Source: Mortierella alpina (Eukaryota > Mortierellomycota > Mortierellomycetes > Mortierellales > Mortierellaceae). From it: a DNA stretch of 64,000 nucleotides. The stretch spans positions 124,001 to 188,000 of the forward strand of contig JANATF010000017.1 of the NCBI GenBank assembly GCA_029449245.1, written 5' to 3'. Below are positions 32,893-44,159 of the stretch, one piece after another. Below the pieces are notes generated by a model. That model made no database searches and was not told where the DNA came from. It saw only the letters and a program-made list of their open reading frames with translations. Both the position numbers and the translations under genes were made by a program. Numbering within the stretch: the stretch's first letter is position 1; every line of letters starts with the position of its first letter.

Positions 32893-34905
32893 CTAGTACT
32901 GCCCCGAGTTGGCACCAGAGGCGGGCGCCGTAGGGGCCGGTGCGCTACTTTGATCAGCGACGGACACACGGGCTGGGCTGGGAGCCACCATGACAACTGG
33001 GCCGGATCCCCTCTTGGTGATCATGGACAGTTCGTTGTTGTTGACTGGAGGCGGGGCGAAGTATGAATTATGGTTGCTGTTGCTGTTGCTATAGTTCTGC
33101 AAGGGGTATGGACTCTCGGAGTAGTATGACGGCTGGGCGGTCATCACGGACCTCGGGCGTGTGGTGATCGAGGGCGGGATCACCAGGTTGGAGGAGGACG
33201 TGTTCAAAGGCATCATGCTATGGGGACGTTCCGGATACATGTTCTCGACGGCCGCACCTGGGTGACCCATGGACGCACTCATGGGCCTGGAGAGGTGGGA
33301 TGGAGTCGCGGTGCCCATACCATTGAGCACGGGCATGGACCTCGGGCGAGAATGGTCTTGGAGGTGAGCGTTCACCATATGAGGCGGCAGAGACGAACCA
33401 GAATCAGCTGAGTGATTTCTGGACGAAGGTCCGCTAGGACGGTGTGGCGGCGGTCCCGACAGACTCTCGGAGCTGGAGCTAGGGTATGAGCTTGTGTGGA
33501 GGGTCTTTGCCCTGAACAAAGGACTTGGGGGTTGGATGGGATCCGACTGCGGATGGGGCGGTGGATGCAACCCTGCGGAGAGACTCGAGCAACGGCTGAG
33601 ATCGGTGCTCGAGTACGAGCTGGGGTGCTGGAAGGGATGCTGCTGCTGTTGCAGGAGCAGCTGCTCATTGCTGTTGTAGCTGGACGATCCACCACCGGGT
33701 CCTGGATACAGCGGGCGCGGGGGTTGAGGCAGACCGCCGTAGCTGTTGTTGTCATCGTACTGGCTGTTCCTGAATTCGCCCGACGACTCCAGTGGTCCCG
33801 CAACGTACTCACCACTGCCAATGACGATGCTGTTGGATGCGCTAGTGCCTCGAGGCCCACTTGAGCTGCTCCAATGACCAGAGGAATGTGGCCTGGCAGC
33901 CGAAAGTCTTGGACTGAGCATATGCATGCTCTGATGACCGTTGCCGCCTTGACCCAAACTTTGAGAACTGCTTCGCCTAGACAGGCGTACGCTCATGCGG
34001 CTTTGCTCTGACATCTCCTGAAGTGCGGCGGCTTCGCTGGACGACAGTCGCCTGATCGAGTCGTTGCTAGCTCCTGCGTTCTTGCCATTGTGGGTATTGT
34101 GGCTCTGACCAATGACCTCCAGAAGATCGTGAGAGTGGTTCTTCCCAAAGATATGCATCCTTCGTTTGGCGCTGCGTCTTCGGAACAGACAAAAGATGAC
34201 CAGACCTAGGCCTGCCAAGACCGAAAAGACCACAGCCAGGGAGATGGTCAGCATAAGGCCCCCGTTTTGATCGCCCGAAGGAATGACACCATAAGGCTGT
34301 CCCGTAGCAGAGGCCGTCCGAGTTTTGGATGATTCAGTCTTGGTTGTTCCTGGGATAGTGATTACATTGTCGGAGAAGGTTCTGATTGTCGTGGTGGTGG
34401 TAGTCAGCGCTTCAGATGTCGTAGTAGATGATTGAGCCGGAGGCACCGGGGCGGTTGTGCTCCCTGGCGGTGGCCGTGCAGATGGAACGCCGGGATCCGC
34501 GGTGGGGTTGCTGGACGGTCGAGATCTGGGAGAGGCTGTCTGAGCAGATGTGTAGAGAGTGAGAAAGGGCAAGGCTGCTAGAACCCCTAGTGATCCATTG
34601 AGCACACTAGAGGGCCTTTTTCTATTTCTGCTTGATCTGCAATTTGAAGGCGTAGTCGCTTTTGTGTGAGCGGACGATATTAAGGTCATGGCGCGAGCGT
34701 GAGAGGAGCGATGAAATGAGGTATTGAGCGACAGGGGAGCGATGAAAAAGGCTCCTGAGGATGCCTCTGTCGCTGTCGCTGAGGCTTGGGGGCTGCAGAC
34801 AGGGGCTGGGTTGTGTGCATGACGAGGCCGGGACCGTGTGGGCCGGTGCGCGAGTCGATGCACAGGCATGGCTGGTGAGTGGTGTAAAAAGTGATAGGCT
34901 GACAA
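32893..34905 (-). CDS. Single-pass membrane protein with Ser/Thr/Pro-rich ectodomain
   Basis: Uninterrupted frame of 670 codons. Arg/His-rich first 70 residues are probably not translated: an internal Met (MTLISSAHTKA, about residue 73) leads to a hydrophobic stretch (VLAALPFLTLYTSAQ) that could be a signal peptide. A short mucin-like ectodomain follows (TTTSEALTTTTTT). The membrane segment is LTISLAVVFSVLAGLGLVIFC, with stop-transfer RRRSAKRR. The roughly 400-residue tail is Ser/Pro/Gly/Asn-rich with many Arg-Ser sites. Architecture resembles Mid2/Wsc-type cell-wall sensors, without a WSC domain. No family assigned. The 3' end faces the TBC gene. Confidence 0.7.
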   Translation of the reverse strand: MSAYHFLHHSPAMPVHRLAHRPTRSRPRHAHNPAPVCSPQASATATEASSGAFFIAPLSLNTSFHRSSHARAMTLISSAHTKATTPSNCRSSRNRKRPSSVLNGSLGVLAALPFLTLYTSAQTASPRSRPSSNPTADPGVPSARPPPGSTTAPVPPAQSSTTTSEALTTTTTTIRTFSDNVITIPGTTKTESSKTRTASATGQPYGVIPSGDQNGGLMLTISLAVVFSVLAGLGLVIFCLFRRRSAKRRMHIFGKNHSHDLLEVIGQSHNTHNGKNAGASNDSIRRLSSSEAAALQEMSEQSRMSVRLSRRSSSQSLGQGGNGHQSMHMLSPRLSAARPHSSGHWSSSSGPRGTSASNSIVIGSGEYVAGPLESSGEFRNSQYDDNNSYGGLPQPPRPLYPGPGGGSSSYNSNEQLLLQQQQHPFQHPSSYSSTDLSRCSSLSAGLHPPPHPQSDPIQPPSPLFRAKTLHTSSYPSSSSESLSGPPPHRPSGPSSRNHSADSGSSLPPHMVNAHLQDHSRPRSMPVLNGMGTATPSHLSRPMSASMGHPGAAVENMYPERPHSMMPLNTSSSNLVIPPSITTRPRSVMTAQPSYYSESPYPLQNYSNSNSNHNSYFAPPPVNNNELSMITKRGSGPVVMVAPSPARVSVADQSSAPAPTAPASGANSGQY

Positions 34906-37900
34906 AGCGGTGGCGAGGTTACTTATATGGGACTAGAACGTAGAATTGCCCGGGTACAAGAATCTATTTTTTCGGACGACCAAGACACAACAGCAAAAAA
35001 GAAAAAAAAAAGGAAGCTCCATGCATGCAGGAACAGGGGGGCAACACGCGCAAAGGTGCGAGTGCTTGTGTTTGTGTGTTTTTCGACTCTGTGGCGATTG
35101 GGCAGTGGACTGGGCGCCTGTCGGGGAAAAGGAGAGAGAGAGAGGCCCACGAATGGGGGGGTGGGCGGGTATAAAGAATGAGGGGTGGAGATAGAGTGGA
35201 GGTGAGAGGGAAAGAAAGAAAGAGGGGAAAGGTTAGTCAAACAGCGCCAAGACTAACAATAACGACTGTGCAGTGATTGAGTTCTCACTGCCTTGTCGCC
35301 CTAGTCATCTCCGTCTCGCACACAAGGCTCGCCGTTACCGCCATAGCGCATCATGATAAGCTGAAGGCCGCCGTTATTATGTTCCAGCTATAAGCATCCA
35401 TCCTCCCGCCGACTTTGATTCCTTCCCCGCCTGCCCTTTTGCGCGTGGTAGAGCTACAGTACTGTAGCGGTTGTAGACACCACCCCCGAAATGGCTCATA
35501 TCAAAGACCCGGTGGACTTTAGAAGCTCATGGTATGAATAGGTCAGGTATACGTTGACCTCATCGCAAGATTATAAATAACCTGCGTCGCGGCGGAACAT
35601 TTGTCGCAAGCGGAGACTATGGCCATTTTTTTTTCATCACACACCCATATTAACCTCACTCTCAGTGGCGTTCTTGTTTCTCGCATATGACCCTCCTTCC
35701 TCGTTTGCTTCGATTGCTCTCTCCCCTTCCATTGCCTCTTCATTCATCCGTCTCAGCCTGCCCAAGGAGCAGAGAAACAAGGGACAAGGAAAGATAGCGC
35801 AGAGGAGAGAGAGAGAGAGAGAGGGTGAGCGAGATAGTAATGAAGGAGCTAGGTGGATGGAGAGGGCTACTTTTGAGCTCACACAATTTTTCCCGTATTT
35901 CACGGAGGGACCCAGTAAACCCGTTTGATACCACACTCTGGCAAAGAAATGGTGTTCGCGTTTTTTCCGGAAACGCGATGCGGTACAAGTTCAAAATACT
36001 AATTCAAGTGGATTTGCACTGCAATAACGTACTTGTACAGAAATCGCGCTAAATGTGGCCCTGGCCCGAGATTAAGGTCACCTCTGGAAGAGCGTAGATG
36101 TTTGTCACCAAATAGGAGGAAGGGATAAAAGTTGTCCAAGTGGACTTGAAAGGGTAAGACCTAGATGAGAGCGATGTGTCGAAAATGAAGCAATATAACC
36201 AAAAATCAGACACATGGGCGCGAGTTGTTCTGCCATGAAAAGTGGGAGGATAGAAAAACAAGATCAGAGATTTGAGGGTGACCATGGGGCTAGCACGAGC
36301 AGCTATGGCAAGAATGAGGTGATCGGGCTTTTAAGAAGCGGGACGGGAGGTGAGGAGTGAGAGGGCCTGAGGGGGGGGAACGTGCCTCTTTACTGGGATT
36401 TGCTTTGCAGTGCGCCCATGCAGGCCAAGAAACGTGCCTGGCGAAACAATGTCAGAAAATAGAGAGCTCAACAAAAGCTAAATAGGCTGCTGCCCTGAGC
36501 TGAGAGAGGGAGAAATTGGGGGTGGGGCGAGAAAAACCGGCGTTCTTTTTAGTTTTTGGTCCAGCAGCCATTCCGCTAACACAGATCGACGTACTCGGGC
36601 GTAGCGCAGTGGTGAGTGGAACATGAGAATGATCAGCACTGAGCTGAGGTCGAAAGCTCCGAAAGAGAAGAAAAGTACACATAGGCACCATAGCGGGTCA
36701 GTGACGAAGAAGGCGTATGGGCTGTTTTCCACTGACGTTTACAGTGCAGCTTGACGCATCTCCTTGCCAAGTCTCCCTGTCTAATGGGGCACAAAAGCAG
36801 CCCAAAGGAGTTCCCAGCACTGTACTGGAGCTGAAATCGATGTTACTTGCTCGCCCTTGAAGAAAACATCCCGTCCGTGGGCTGAATTACTGCAGGGGGA
36901 TAGAGATCATGAAAAGTCCGAAATACCGTACCGTCAGGGACAGTGTCGTGGCGAATTGAGGCTGAGGAACGGATCAAAAGACGCCTGTTGGGCTGGAGCG
37001 GGCTTTGCGAGAGAAAAGGGCGCAGAAGCGTCTGTGCGAGAATGACGGAGGGGAGATGGGTGAGAGTGCTATAGAGGAGAGGGTGTGAGAGAGGGTGTGA
37101 GAGAGGATGAGTGCAGATGGCAAGGAAGGAGGAAGGCGCAATCGAACGAAAGACCAACAAGAGAGAAAAGAAAAGAAAAGAGAGAGAAATAAAAAATAGA
37201 GAGTGAGAGATAAAACGGTGCTTTCCGGTGAGTCTGACTGTGTGACCACAAGAGCGATGCCGCTGCAGCAGCTTTACCTTCCCGCCCCCAGGTGCGTCCG
37301 ATTGTGTTCTCTTGTCCTTGTGTACTGTACAGCTCACAGGGTCAGCAAAACACGCGGCGATGGGAGAGGGCTGCCAAACTGGCTGCAAAGAGTCGACAGT
37401 TTAAAAAGCGAGGCAAGTCTAGGCGCCAGGCAAAGAACAAGGTTAGGGCGCGAGGGGCTCGAAAGTGTGAAGGACAGAGAGCCCCGAGAGCATACAAACA
37501 AAAAACAAAAAATGAGAGGATATTGCTCAATTGACAAGACGTGTTGATGGACCAGCAGGCAGTCTTCCGTTCATATTTCTTCCATTTTGTGTTTGTGCTA
37601 CTCTTGTTCTTCTCGATGTTCCCTGGCTTTTTCGCCTGGATGGTGGGCACGAGAAAACTGGATGCACTGTTACAAATGAATGGATAGGACCTGCAGATGA
37701 ACTACTCTACTGTACAGAGCGTTCCCAAACAGACAGGAAGCAACAAATTGTAGATCCACTTGTATGTACAATACTTTCGTAATGACTCCGAGACGGAGCC
37801 CGAGCAGTAATGTGCCAGGATCTTTTGCAGGAGAACACGCAGGCAGGCCCAAGAATCAGGGACCAGTCAAAGCTAAGGGCAGGACGGAATGACGGCATAG

Positions 37901-38408
37901 TAGTTTGGACGTGCGTTGACTTGTCCAAGGGAGCACGGAGATCTCCTCCCGCCTCGGCACCCAGTCTCCTGTCTGATCACACGAGCATTATCATTCCCAG
38001 AATGGTATCTAGCATCCTGGCGCGTCGCGGATGAGCTGTTCTATAATGAAGAGAACCTGCAGAAAGAGTTTCAACATGCAAACAAGCAGGGTCTACAGCA
38101 TGTAAGATGACTTGCATGTGCAAAGTAGTGTGTACGCGCGAGAAGCACGGGCACCGCGTGCTCGTGACGCGTGGATATGACATAACCTGGCCAAATTTCA
38201 CACCCAAAGGTATCTCGCTTTCTCTTCTGCTCCCATTCTCCATCCATTGCTGCACACACGCAACGCACACCCTCACCTTTCACTCTTCCCACCAAACTAT
38301 TTTCCCAAGACGGCGCCAATACTCAAGGCCTTGTTCCCCCTGTCTCTTATCCTCGCTCTCCTCCTCCTCGTCCTTCTCTTACACACCCGCACCGACCACC
38401 TCTCAGTC
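34906..38408. other. 3.5 kb gene-poor interval
   Basis: Longest stretch but one without a convincing gene. It contains GA/CT microsatellites (about 35805-35822, 37075-37105, 37160-37205) and A-rich runs. The longest open frame (36843-37388, minus) is low-complexity Phe/Ser/Leu from the GA repeats. It must include the promoter of the mucin-like gene and the 5' region of the next gene. A tRNA-like A box occurs at 36602-36612 without a matching B box. Confidence 0.45.
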
Positions 38409-39020
38409 ATGTCCTCCGTCTCGTCCGAATTCCAAACCCTTGGCCAGAATCTTCAAAGCTTGCGGCAAGTCAGGGGTCATTGGGACGGCGGTGATTCCGA
38501 CCCCAGAGTCGACAACTTCAATGGCGAAAAGCACCAAGTCTTGCAGGTATACAGAAAAAAAAAACTGAATGAACATGGGTGCACACTAGCGGACATGTGC
38601 GCCAAGACAAATTGCCTTTTTTTTTTCTTATTTTTTTCTCACACCACCATTCATTCTTTCACTCATTTCAACTCTTAGAAATTGGGCGAGTACTTTGGCA
38701 AGCCAGGAACTCCTGCCGCTCACATTCTGTCGACCATGGGTCAGCCCGATGAAATCAAGCAGACCATGGACGAAGCATTTGTAGCCTCTTTGATGCCCGG
38801 TCCTGTGCTTGGTGGTCAAGGCGCTGCGGCGCAGGGAGCAAACGCAACAGGAGCTGGACTGAACGAAGTGAGCACGACCATGATGCCGACAGGTGCTCAG
38901 GCGGATCCTGTCCTGTACTTTGTCTACAAGTGGCGTGGAAACCATGACTACTTGTGGTTCAAGATCAATGCAACCACGGAGCAAGTTCTTGAGAGCTCGT
39001 GGTACCATGCGTTCGAGTGA
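38409..39020 (+). CDS. Unknown small conserved-looking protein (159 aa)
   Basis: Exons 38409-38546 and 38679-39020, joined at VLQ/KLGEYFGKP. Residues 1-46 are polar. The middle (KPGTPAAHILSTMGQPDEI) has a helix-loop look, and the C-terminal 50 residues end in a compact strand-rich motif: VLYFVYKWRGNHDYLWFKIN, then SSWYHAFE. I do not recognise a named family. The start MSSVSSEFQ is preferred; an upstream in-frame ATG at 38247 would add a hydrophobic segment (about residues 28-47, LFPLSLILALLLLVLLL) and make it membrane-anchored or secreted, which cannot be excluded. It converges on the SulP gene. Confidence 0.7.
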
Positions 39021-39164
39021 AAAAAAATGGACCAAAGTCATCAAGGACCTCCTTTGCTCCCTGTACATACATGCGGAATAAAAAGCAGCGAAAAAAGTAG
39101 CACACTTTGATCATGCAACGGCCCTGTCCTTCTATACATTTACAGTGTTGTACACAGGTTGCAT

Positions 39165-42100
39165 TCAGTAATCGTCTTCGTCGTCACCGCGCCCTACAGT
39201 CGTGAAGAGTGGGCTTTGCAGTCCGAGCATCAGCATGACGCGCTGGTAGGTTGCCGATTGCTTCAATGACCGCACGAACGCCTTCTTCCACCTAGGCCCG
39301 TTCTTGTACAACTTGAGACTCAGAACCGTCGCCATTCCCACCACGAGTCCAATCTCGATGCTAAACACCAGCACCGACGTAAAAGTGATCCACCAGACCA
39401 GGGCCTCTCGCCGTCGTCCAGCTCGCCAAAGTCGTTTCGCTTCAACCGTATGGGCCATCAGCGACTTGAGGGCTACCAACACAATCGCAGCCAGGATCGT
39501 GTTCGGCACCCTCTCAAACACCACCGTGAACCATAGCAGGCTCATGAGCACCATCAGCGCACCTACAATGGAGGCCAGCGGCGTCTTGGCTCCCAACTGC
39601 GCCAGGATCGCAGACCGCGTCAGGTTGCCTGTGCACGCATACGCTCCAAAACACGATCCAACCAACGACCCTACACCGAGCGCCAGCATCTCCTGATCCG
39701 CATTCACCTCATATCCATACTCGCGTCCAAAGTGCTTGGCCACCGACAGCGACATCACATAGACCACGACTGCCATCAAGATCCCAGGCCAGATCAGACG
39801 CGTCCAGTCATGGACAGACCAAGAGCCCATCATCGTCGGTGGCCAGCTCATGCTGGGCAGGCCTGTAGGGATGGGCCCTACAACTTCAATGGGATACTGC
39901 TGGTCCAGACCAAAGATCACGTTGGCGGCCGTGAATATAACGACACATATCAAGATGTCAGGGATCGGAAAGTGCACTCGTGGAAGCCACTGCGGCAAAC
40001 CATATCTGCGCCGAGGACCCGTCTCCTCCACATCATTAGATCTCAATCTGTGCTCGAGACCGTTTGGGGTGTAACGCTCGCTGCCATCATAGTCCTCGGA
40101 GCTGCAACTTGAACGCGCACCATGATCATCGCCGCTGCCAATGGTGCCATATCTCGTTGGTGTAGACACTCCTAGTCCTAGTTTAGGTGCTGATGTGAGG
40201 CGATTGGGATTTGCTGTAGCAGTTGTTGATATTAAAGGTTCCTGCTCTTCCGAGAAATTCATCAGGGCATGCTGCCGGCTCTGAGAAGGTGGGGGTGACC
40301 TAAAGGACTTGTAATTCTTTGTCCTTGGAGTAGAGGTTGTTTTTGAAGACCGCGTCCGTTCCTGCCGGTGTCCAATTGCTCCTGTATTGGTCAGGCCCGC
40401 CGTGCCAGGGCTCGTCGGACTTTGCAGCTGTGCTTGAGTGGCCCTTGTAGATGATGTGTTGATGGTAGGCCGATGGGATCGAGACGAATTAGTGGGACGG
40501 CCTGATGATGAGGATGATGACGGAGTGCTGGTCGTTGTTCCTGGTGGTTGGTCTATTTCGTCCGAGGCTGCTGAGGCAGCATTCCTGGGCGAGCAACATG
40601 AGCTAATGCCGTCCAATTCCTCGTTACAGGTTTCCAACGCAACGTCCTGAGCGGTCAGCAAGGACTGGTCCGAAACTGCTTTGGGAACAATACTCCGCTG
40701 CGGTCGCCTTGATGAGCTTTTGTCGGGGTGCCTGCAATGATTACCCAGAGACAGAGTACGATCTATCGTTGGTGAGAATGTTGCTGAATGCCGCGAAGAC
40801 AATGGCGAACAAAAGGGCAGAGACGGTGAAGTGAGAGGTGGCGACAGGGCGGGAGAAAGACTTGATCCTTGAAGCAGGTTGGACCGGGACCTCCTGTAAT
40901 ACTCTATCCGTTGGAGCAAATACATCAAAGCCATAGCAGCCAGGCCCATGACGAGCGACGGCCAGACCGTCTCCTTCCACAGGTGCTGCAGCACCCAGAT
41001 CCAGGTCCGGATCATGCCAAAAACACTGCTTTCCTTTGGTGGCTTTAGGCCAAGCAGGTGTTTCAGCTGATTGGTCCCTATATGAAAGGCCGCGGCCGTA
41101 TTAAATCCAGACACCAGGGCAATCGGCAGAAGGTGCTTTGATATCAATCGTCCCAGACGCGCCATGCTGAGCAAAATCTGCACGCCTCCGACGAAAAAGG
41201 TCAACAGGAGACAGAGTGGCAGATACCGCCGGTGGTACTCCCCCTCAGGTCCTGTGTCGTCGCTGTAGCCACTGTCAATGAGGATCTTGTGCACAGACTG
41301 GCCGAGGAGCAGCGAGGTGATGGCGAATGCACCCGTGGACATGTGTTTGCTCGTGCCGAGGATGGCGTAGATGACGGTTGGGACGAGGGAGGTGTATAGG
41401 CCGTGTACCGGGGGCAAGGAGGCTAGCATCGCATAGGCCATGCTTTGAGGAATGATGACCGCCGAGATGGCTACCAGATAGATGGATATACAACAAAGGA
41501 CCATTGCATTAGTCTCTCTTTCATATGAAAGGCGAACAAGGGGGATGGGAAGGTGATTCCGGGTATCCGTGTCCACCGATCCACTACCCACGATCCACTG
41601 CCCAGTGTTTGTCCTTGGTCCCGTTGTCAACTTCCCGCATCCCCAGCGGGGATTGTGGTTTTTTAACTTGCAAGAATGATCTGACCACTCGGTGACTGGC
41701 AGAGGCGTTGTCAGGTCGGTCGATGTGGTTGGTTCGTGGTTGGTTTGTGGTTGGTTTGTGGTTGGTTCGTGGTTGGTTCGTGGTAGCGTGTGGATCAGGG
41801 AAAAAAGAAGGTTAAGTAGATAAAGAAATGTTCACTCACAGACGCCTGCAAAGAGATCTTGCGTGAGATCGCCCTTCCAGTTGTACCCAGGGTCGCTGAC
41901 GAGCCAGCACAGCAGTGGAATTCTCCTGCGGACAAAACGTATCGTCGCCCCAGACCCGCCCTGCACCCTTGCTAGCCATCCATTATTCTGCGTCGTGGTG
42001 TGGTATCGCGAGGACGAGGTCGAGGTCCAGGAGGCGGTTGATGTCGAGGACCGCAGTGATTCTGCGGATCGCATGCGTCCAAGGGTATGCTGCGGTGGTG

Positions 42101-42329
42101 TGGGCGCAGAGCCTGGGCTGGGAGTGGACCCAGGCCCTGTAGCGGCGGATGGTACCTGGGTATGGTGTGCTACTGCTGCTGGTACTCTATTGCTACCGGC
42201 CAAGGGCGCTGTTGCATCTCGAGACCCTGGCTGGAGTGGAAGAGACTTTGCGGGGATTCGACTGGCGACAGGAATGAGTGAATCGTCGTCCACCCGTCTG
42301 TGCGAGTGGGGTGTGTGGGAGGAGGACAT
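39165..42329 (-). CDS. SulP/SLC26-family anion transporter without STAS domain
   Basis: Membrane transporter for sulfate or related anions, 931 aa. Exon 1 42329-41840, exon 2 41470-39165. Splicing joins DLFAGVS to ISAVIIPQSMAYA, exactly recreating the SulP signature; reading through the 369-bp intron does not. TM helices run on from there (LPPVHGLYTSLVPTVIYAILGTS, KHLLPIALVSGFNTAAAFHIGTNQL). Residues about 320-550 are a Ser/Thr-rich cytosolic insert, then helices resume (PDILICVVIFTAANVIFG, SLVGSCFGAYACTGNLTRSA, VERVPNTILAAIVLVAL). It stops about 45 residues after the last helix, so the C-terminal STAS domain usual in this family is missing. The N-terminal 130 residues are Ser/Pro-rich. Confidence 0.88.
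41715..41790. repeat. Minisatellite in SulP intron 1
   Basis: About six copies of an 11-bp unit, GTGGTTGGTTY (Y is C or T), wholly within the intron of the SulP gene. On the coding strand it reads as ACCAACCAC repeats. Confidence 0.8.
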
Positions 42330-43012
42330 GTTTGCGAGCTGGATGGGTGGCCGGTGTGTGGATTGGGTGTAGCGGGAGTGGTGTCAGCAGGCAGAGGCTA
42401 TCGCTCATGGGAGCGAAAAGGAGGACGCGGAGAAGGCAGGAGCAGGCGGATTCATTAGCCGCAGGCCTCGTTGCCGTTGTGGATGGGGGATGCGGAGGTG
42501 CTGAGAGCGATGGGAGCAAGGGCAACACGGCCAGAGAGAGACACTAGAGGGATCAACGCTGGCTGCAATGGACGTGAGGATGGAGCAGACGAGAGCAGAG
42601 CAGCACGGGAACAGCGAGCGAGGTCTGAAGAAGAAAAGGGATTCCACAGCTGACTACCTGTTGTCTGCCGCGCCACGCTTAGATTCTTGCGCATAGAAAC
42701 AAAACCCTCCCTCTTCTGTTTCCCTGCAGCCCAATGGCGCTCGCAGACAGCACCGCACAGCACACCCAGCAAAGCGAGGGTGGATAAGAGTGTTGCGGGT
42801 GCAAAAGGCTTTAGTTGATGCGGTCTTGTTATAGTTGAAGAGCGCTTCTTCTTTTTGCATGCTTTTTATTGTCATGGGGATGGTTTTTTATCTGCTTTTT
42901 TTTGAAGGGTGGGCGTGGATTGTGACCACAGCTGCGGATGCAAAGGAGGTTATCAAGGCCCAGGAGAGTGACCAGCACTCTCCATTTGTCCTTGACTAAG
43001 GCTCTAGGTGTC
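42330..43012. other. Upstream region of SulP / downstream of LPMO-like gene
   Basis: About 680 bp. No supported gene. T-rich near 42890, consistent with the LPMO-like 3' UTR. Confidence 0.4.
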
Positions 43013-44019
43013 CTAATTCTTCTGGGCCTTTCTGCACTTCTTGCCCTTCTTGCCCTTCTTGCACTTTTCCTTCTTGGGGTTCTCCTTGGGGGTCTCCTTA
43101 GGGTTCTCCTTAGGGGTCTCTGGGGGGGGCACGACGGTTTCAGTGGTATTGCTGTTTTTACCGTCCTTGGCCTTCACGCGAAGGTCAAAGCAGGAGGTGT
43201 AGAACTCGTTAGAGTTGAGTTGCCCTATAATGATCAAAAAACCGCACAAAGAACAAGCTGGTGTTAGTAAATCATTCTTCAACTGGTACGCGCAAGCAAA
43301 AAAGAGAGGATGCAAAGCTTTTTCAACTTACAGCGCCACTGGCCAGAGTACACTCCAGGCACCATGTTCTGGTTCAGCTTGAAGCACGCTCCGCAAGGCC
43401 AAATGTCAGTGTCCTTGCCCTTGTCAGAGCAGTTCTTGTAAGGGACCACCTCGTTCTGAACAGGCTTATCCTTGCCCTTGTTCAAGTAGTCCTTCTGGGT
43501 GTAGATCTTCTTGCCATCGTACTTCATGAGTCCAATGAACACCATCCTCTCCGTCTCATCGGGCACAGCGTGGTTCTTAGCAGGCCAGCGCATGCAGAGC
43601 GTGTCGCCAACAAACTTTTCAGTCATACGGCCATACTTGTGCTTGCGCTTGTCCATGCCGGTGTAGGCGCCCTCCACCGGGTTGGACACGGTCTCATCCT
43701 GACCGGGTTCTTCACCGACCCTTCCGTTCGAGCAGGCGAGCTCATTCTCAGACTTGGGATTGCTATGTTTCTGCTGGTAGTGGCGGTTGGGATCGTACGA
43801 GTCGAGCTTGGCGAACGGCTTGGCGTTCACGGGGAAGCGACGCGCATAGCCAAAGCAAGCACCGTTCTTATCAGACCAAGAGATGTCCTTGGGGTTCTTG
43901 GGGGCTTTGGTGAAGCGCCAGTCGACGCAGTCGACATAGGAGTGGGATTCAACGGACTGGGTCAGAAGGAGGGTGGCTACAACGGCCAGAGTGGCCTTGG
44001 AGAGGGATGAGAAGATCAT
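43013..44019 (-). CDS. Secreted LPMO-like copper protein with Lys-rich tail
   Basis: 299 aa; exons 44019-43332 and 43224-43013. Residues 1-25 are a signal peptide; cleavage after VES exposes His26 (HSYVDCVDWRF), as needed for the N-terminal histidine of a copper histidine brace. A probable second brace His is in GDTLCMRWPAKNHA, and the likely axial Tyr is in NEFYTSCFDLRV, formed across the intron (SGQWRWQLNSNEF). Cys-containing motifs (CFGYARRF, ACSNG, WPCGACF) suggest disulfides. These are features of lytic polysaccharide monooxygenases, but I cannot assign an AA family. The last 50 residues are Pro/Glu then Lys-rich (KKEKCKKGKKGKKC), perhaps binding an acidic wall polymer. TATAAAAG lies 130 bp upstream. 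Confidence 0.8.
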
Positions 44020-44148
44020 GGTGAGGAGGGGGTGGACCGATCTTCGAGGAGAGAGATGAGAGGTCTGAGGCGAGGAGATATGGTAGGATGCAATGAGATG
44101 AGAGATGAGAGAGAGATGAGAAAGAGAAGTGTGCTTTGAGGCGGGACG

Positions 44149-44156
44149 CTTTTATA
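44149..44156 (-). promoter_or_regulatory. TATA box of the LPMO-like gene
   Basis: TATAAAAG on the minus strand, 130 bp before the ATG and followed by a GA/CT-rich leader. Position and sequence fit a core promoter element. Confidence 0.6.
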
Positions 44157-44159
44157 GAT

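Noticed and set aside
36590-36675. tRNA-like sequence: a good A box (TAGCGCAGTGG) followed about 40 bp later by GGTCGAAAGCTCC
   Set aside because: No acceptor stem, no proper anticodon stem and the B box deviates from GGTTCRANYCC. At best a tRNA remnant, probably chance.
36843-37388. 181-codon minus-strand frame
   Set aside because: Its middle is Phe/Ser/Leu low complexity from a GA/CT repeat, and the ends match nothing.
37547-37687. 46-codon frame on the plus strand with a hydrophobic core (YFFHFVFVLLLFFSMFPGFF)
   Set aside because: Too short to be distinguished from chance in this T-rich region; no splice partner or family likeness found.
41471-41630. Start of the SulP protein at MTTGPRTNTGQ in the open frame upstream of exon 2
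   Set aside because: This is read-through of intron 1. The upstream exon completes the conserved DLFAGVSISAVIIPQSMAYA region, so the true start is at 42329.
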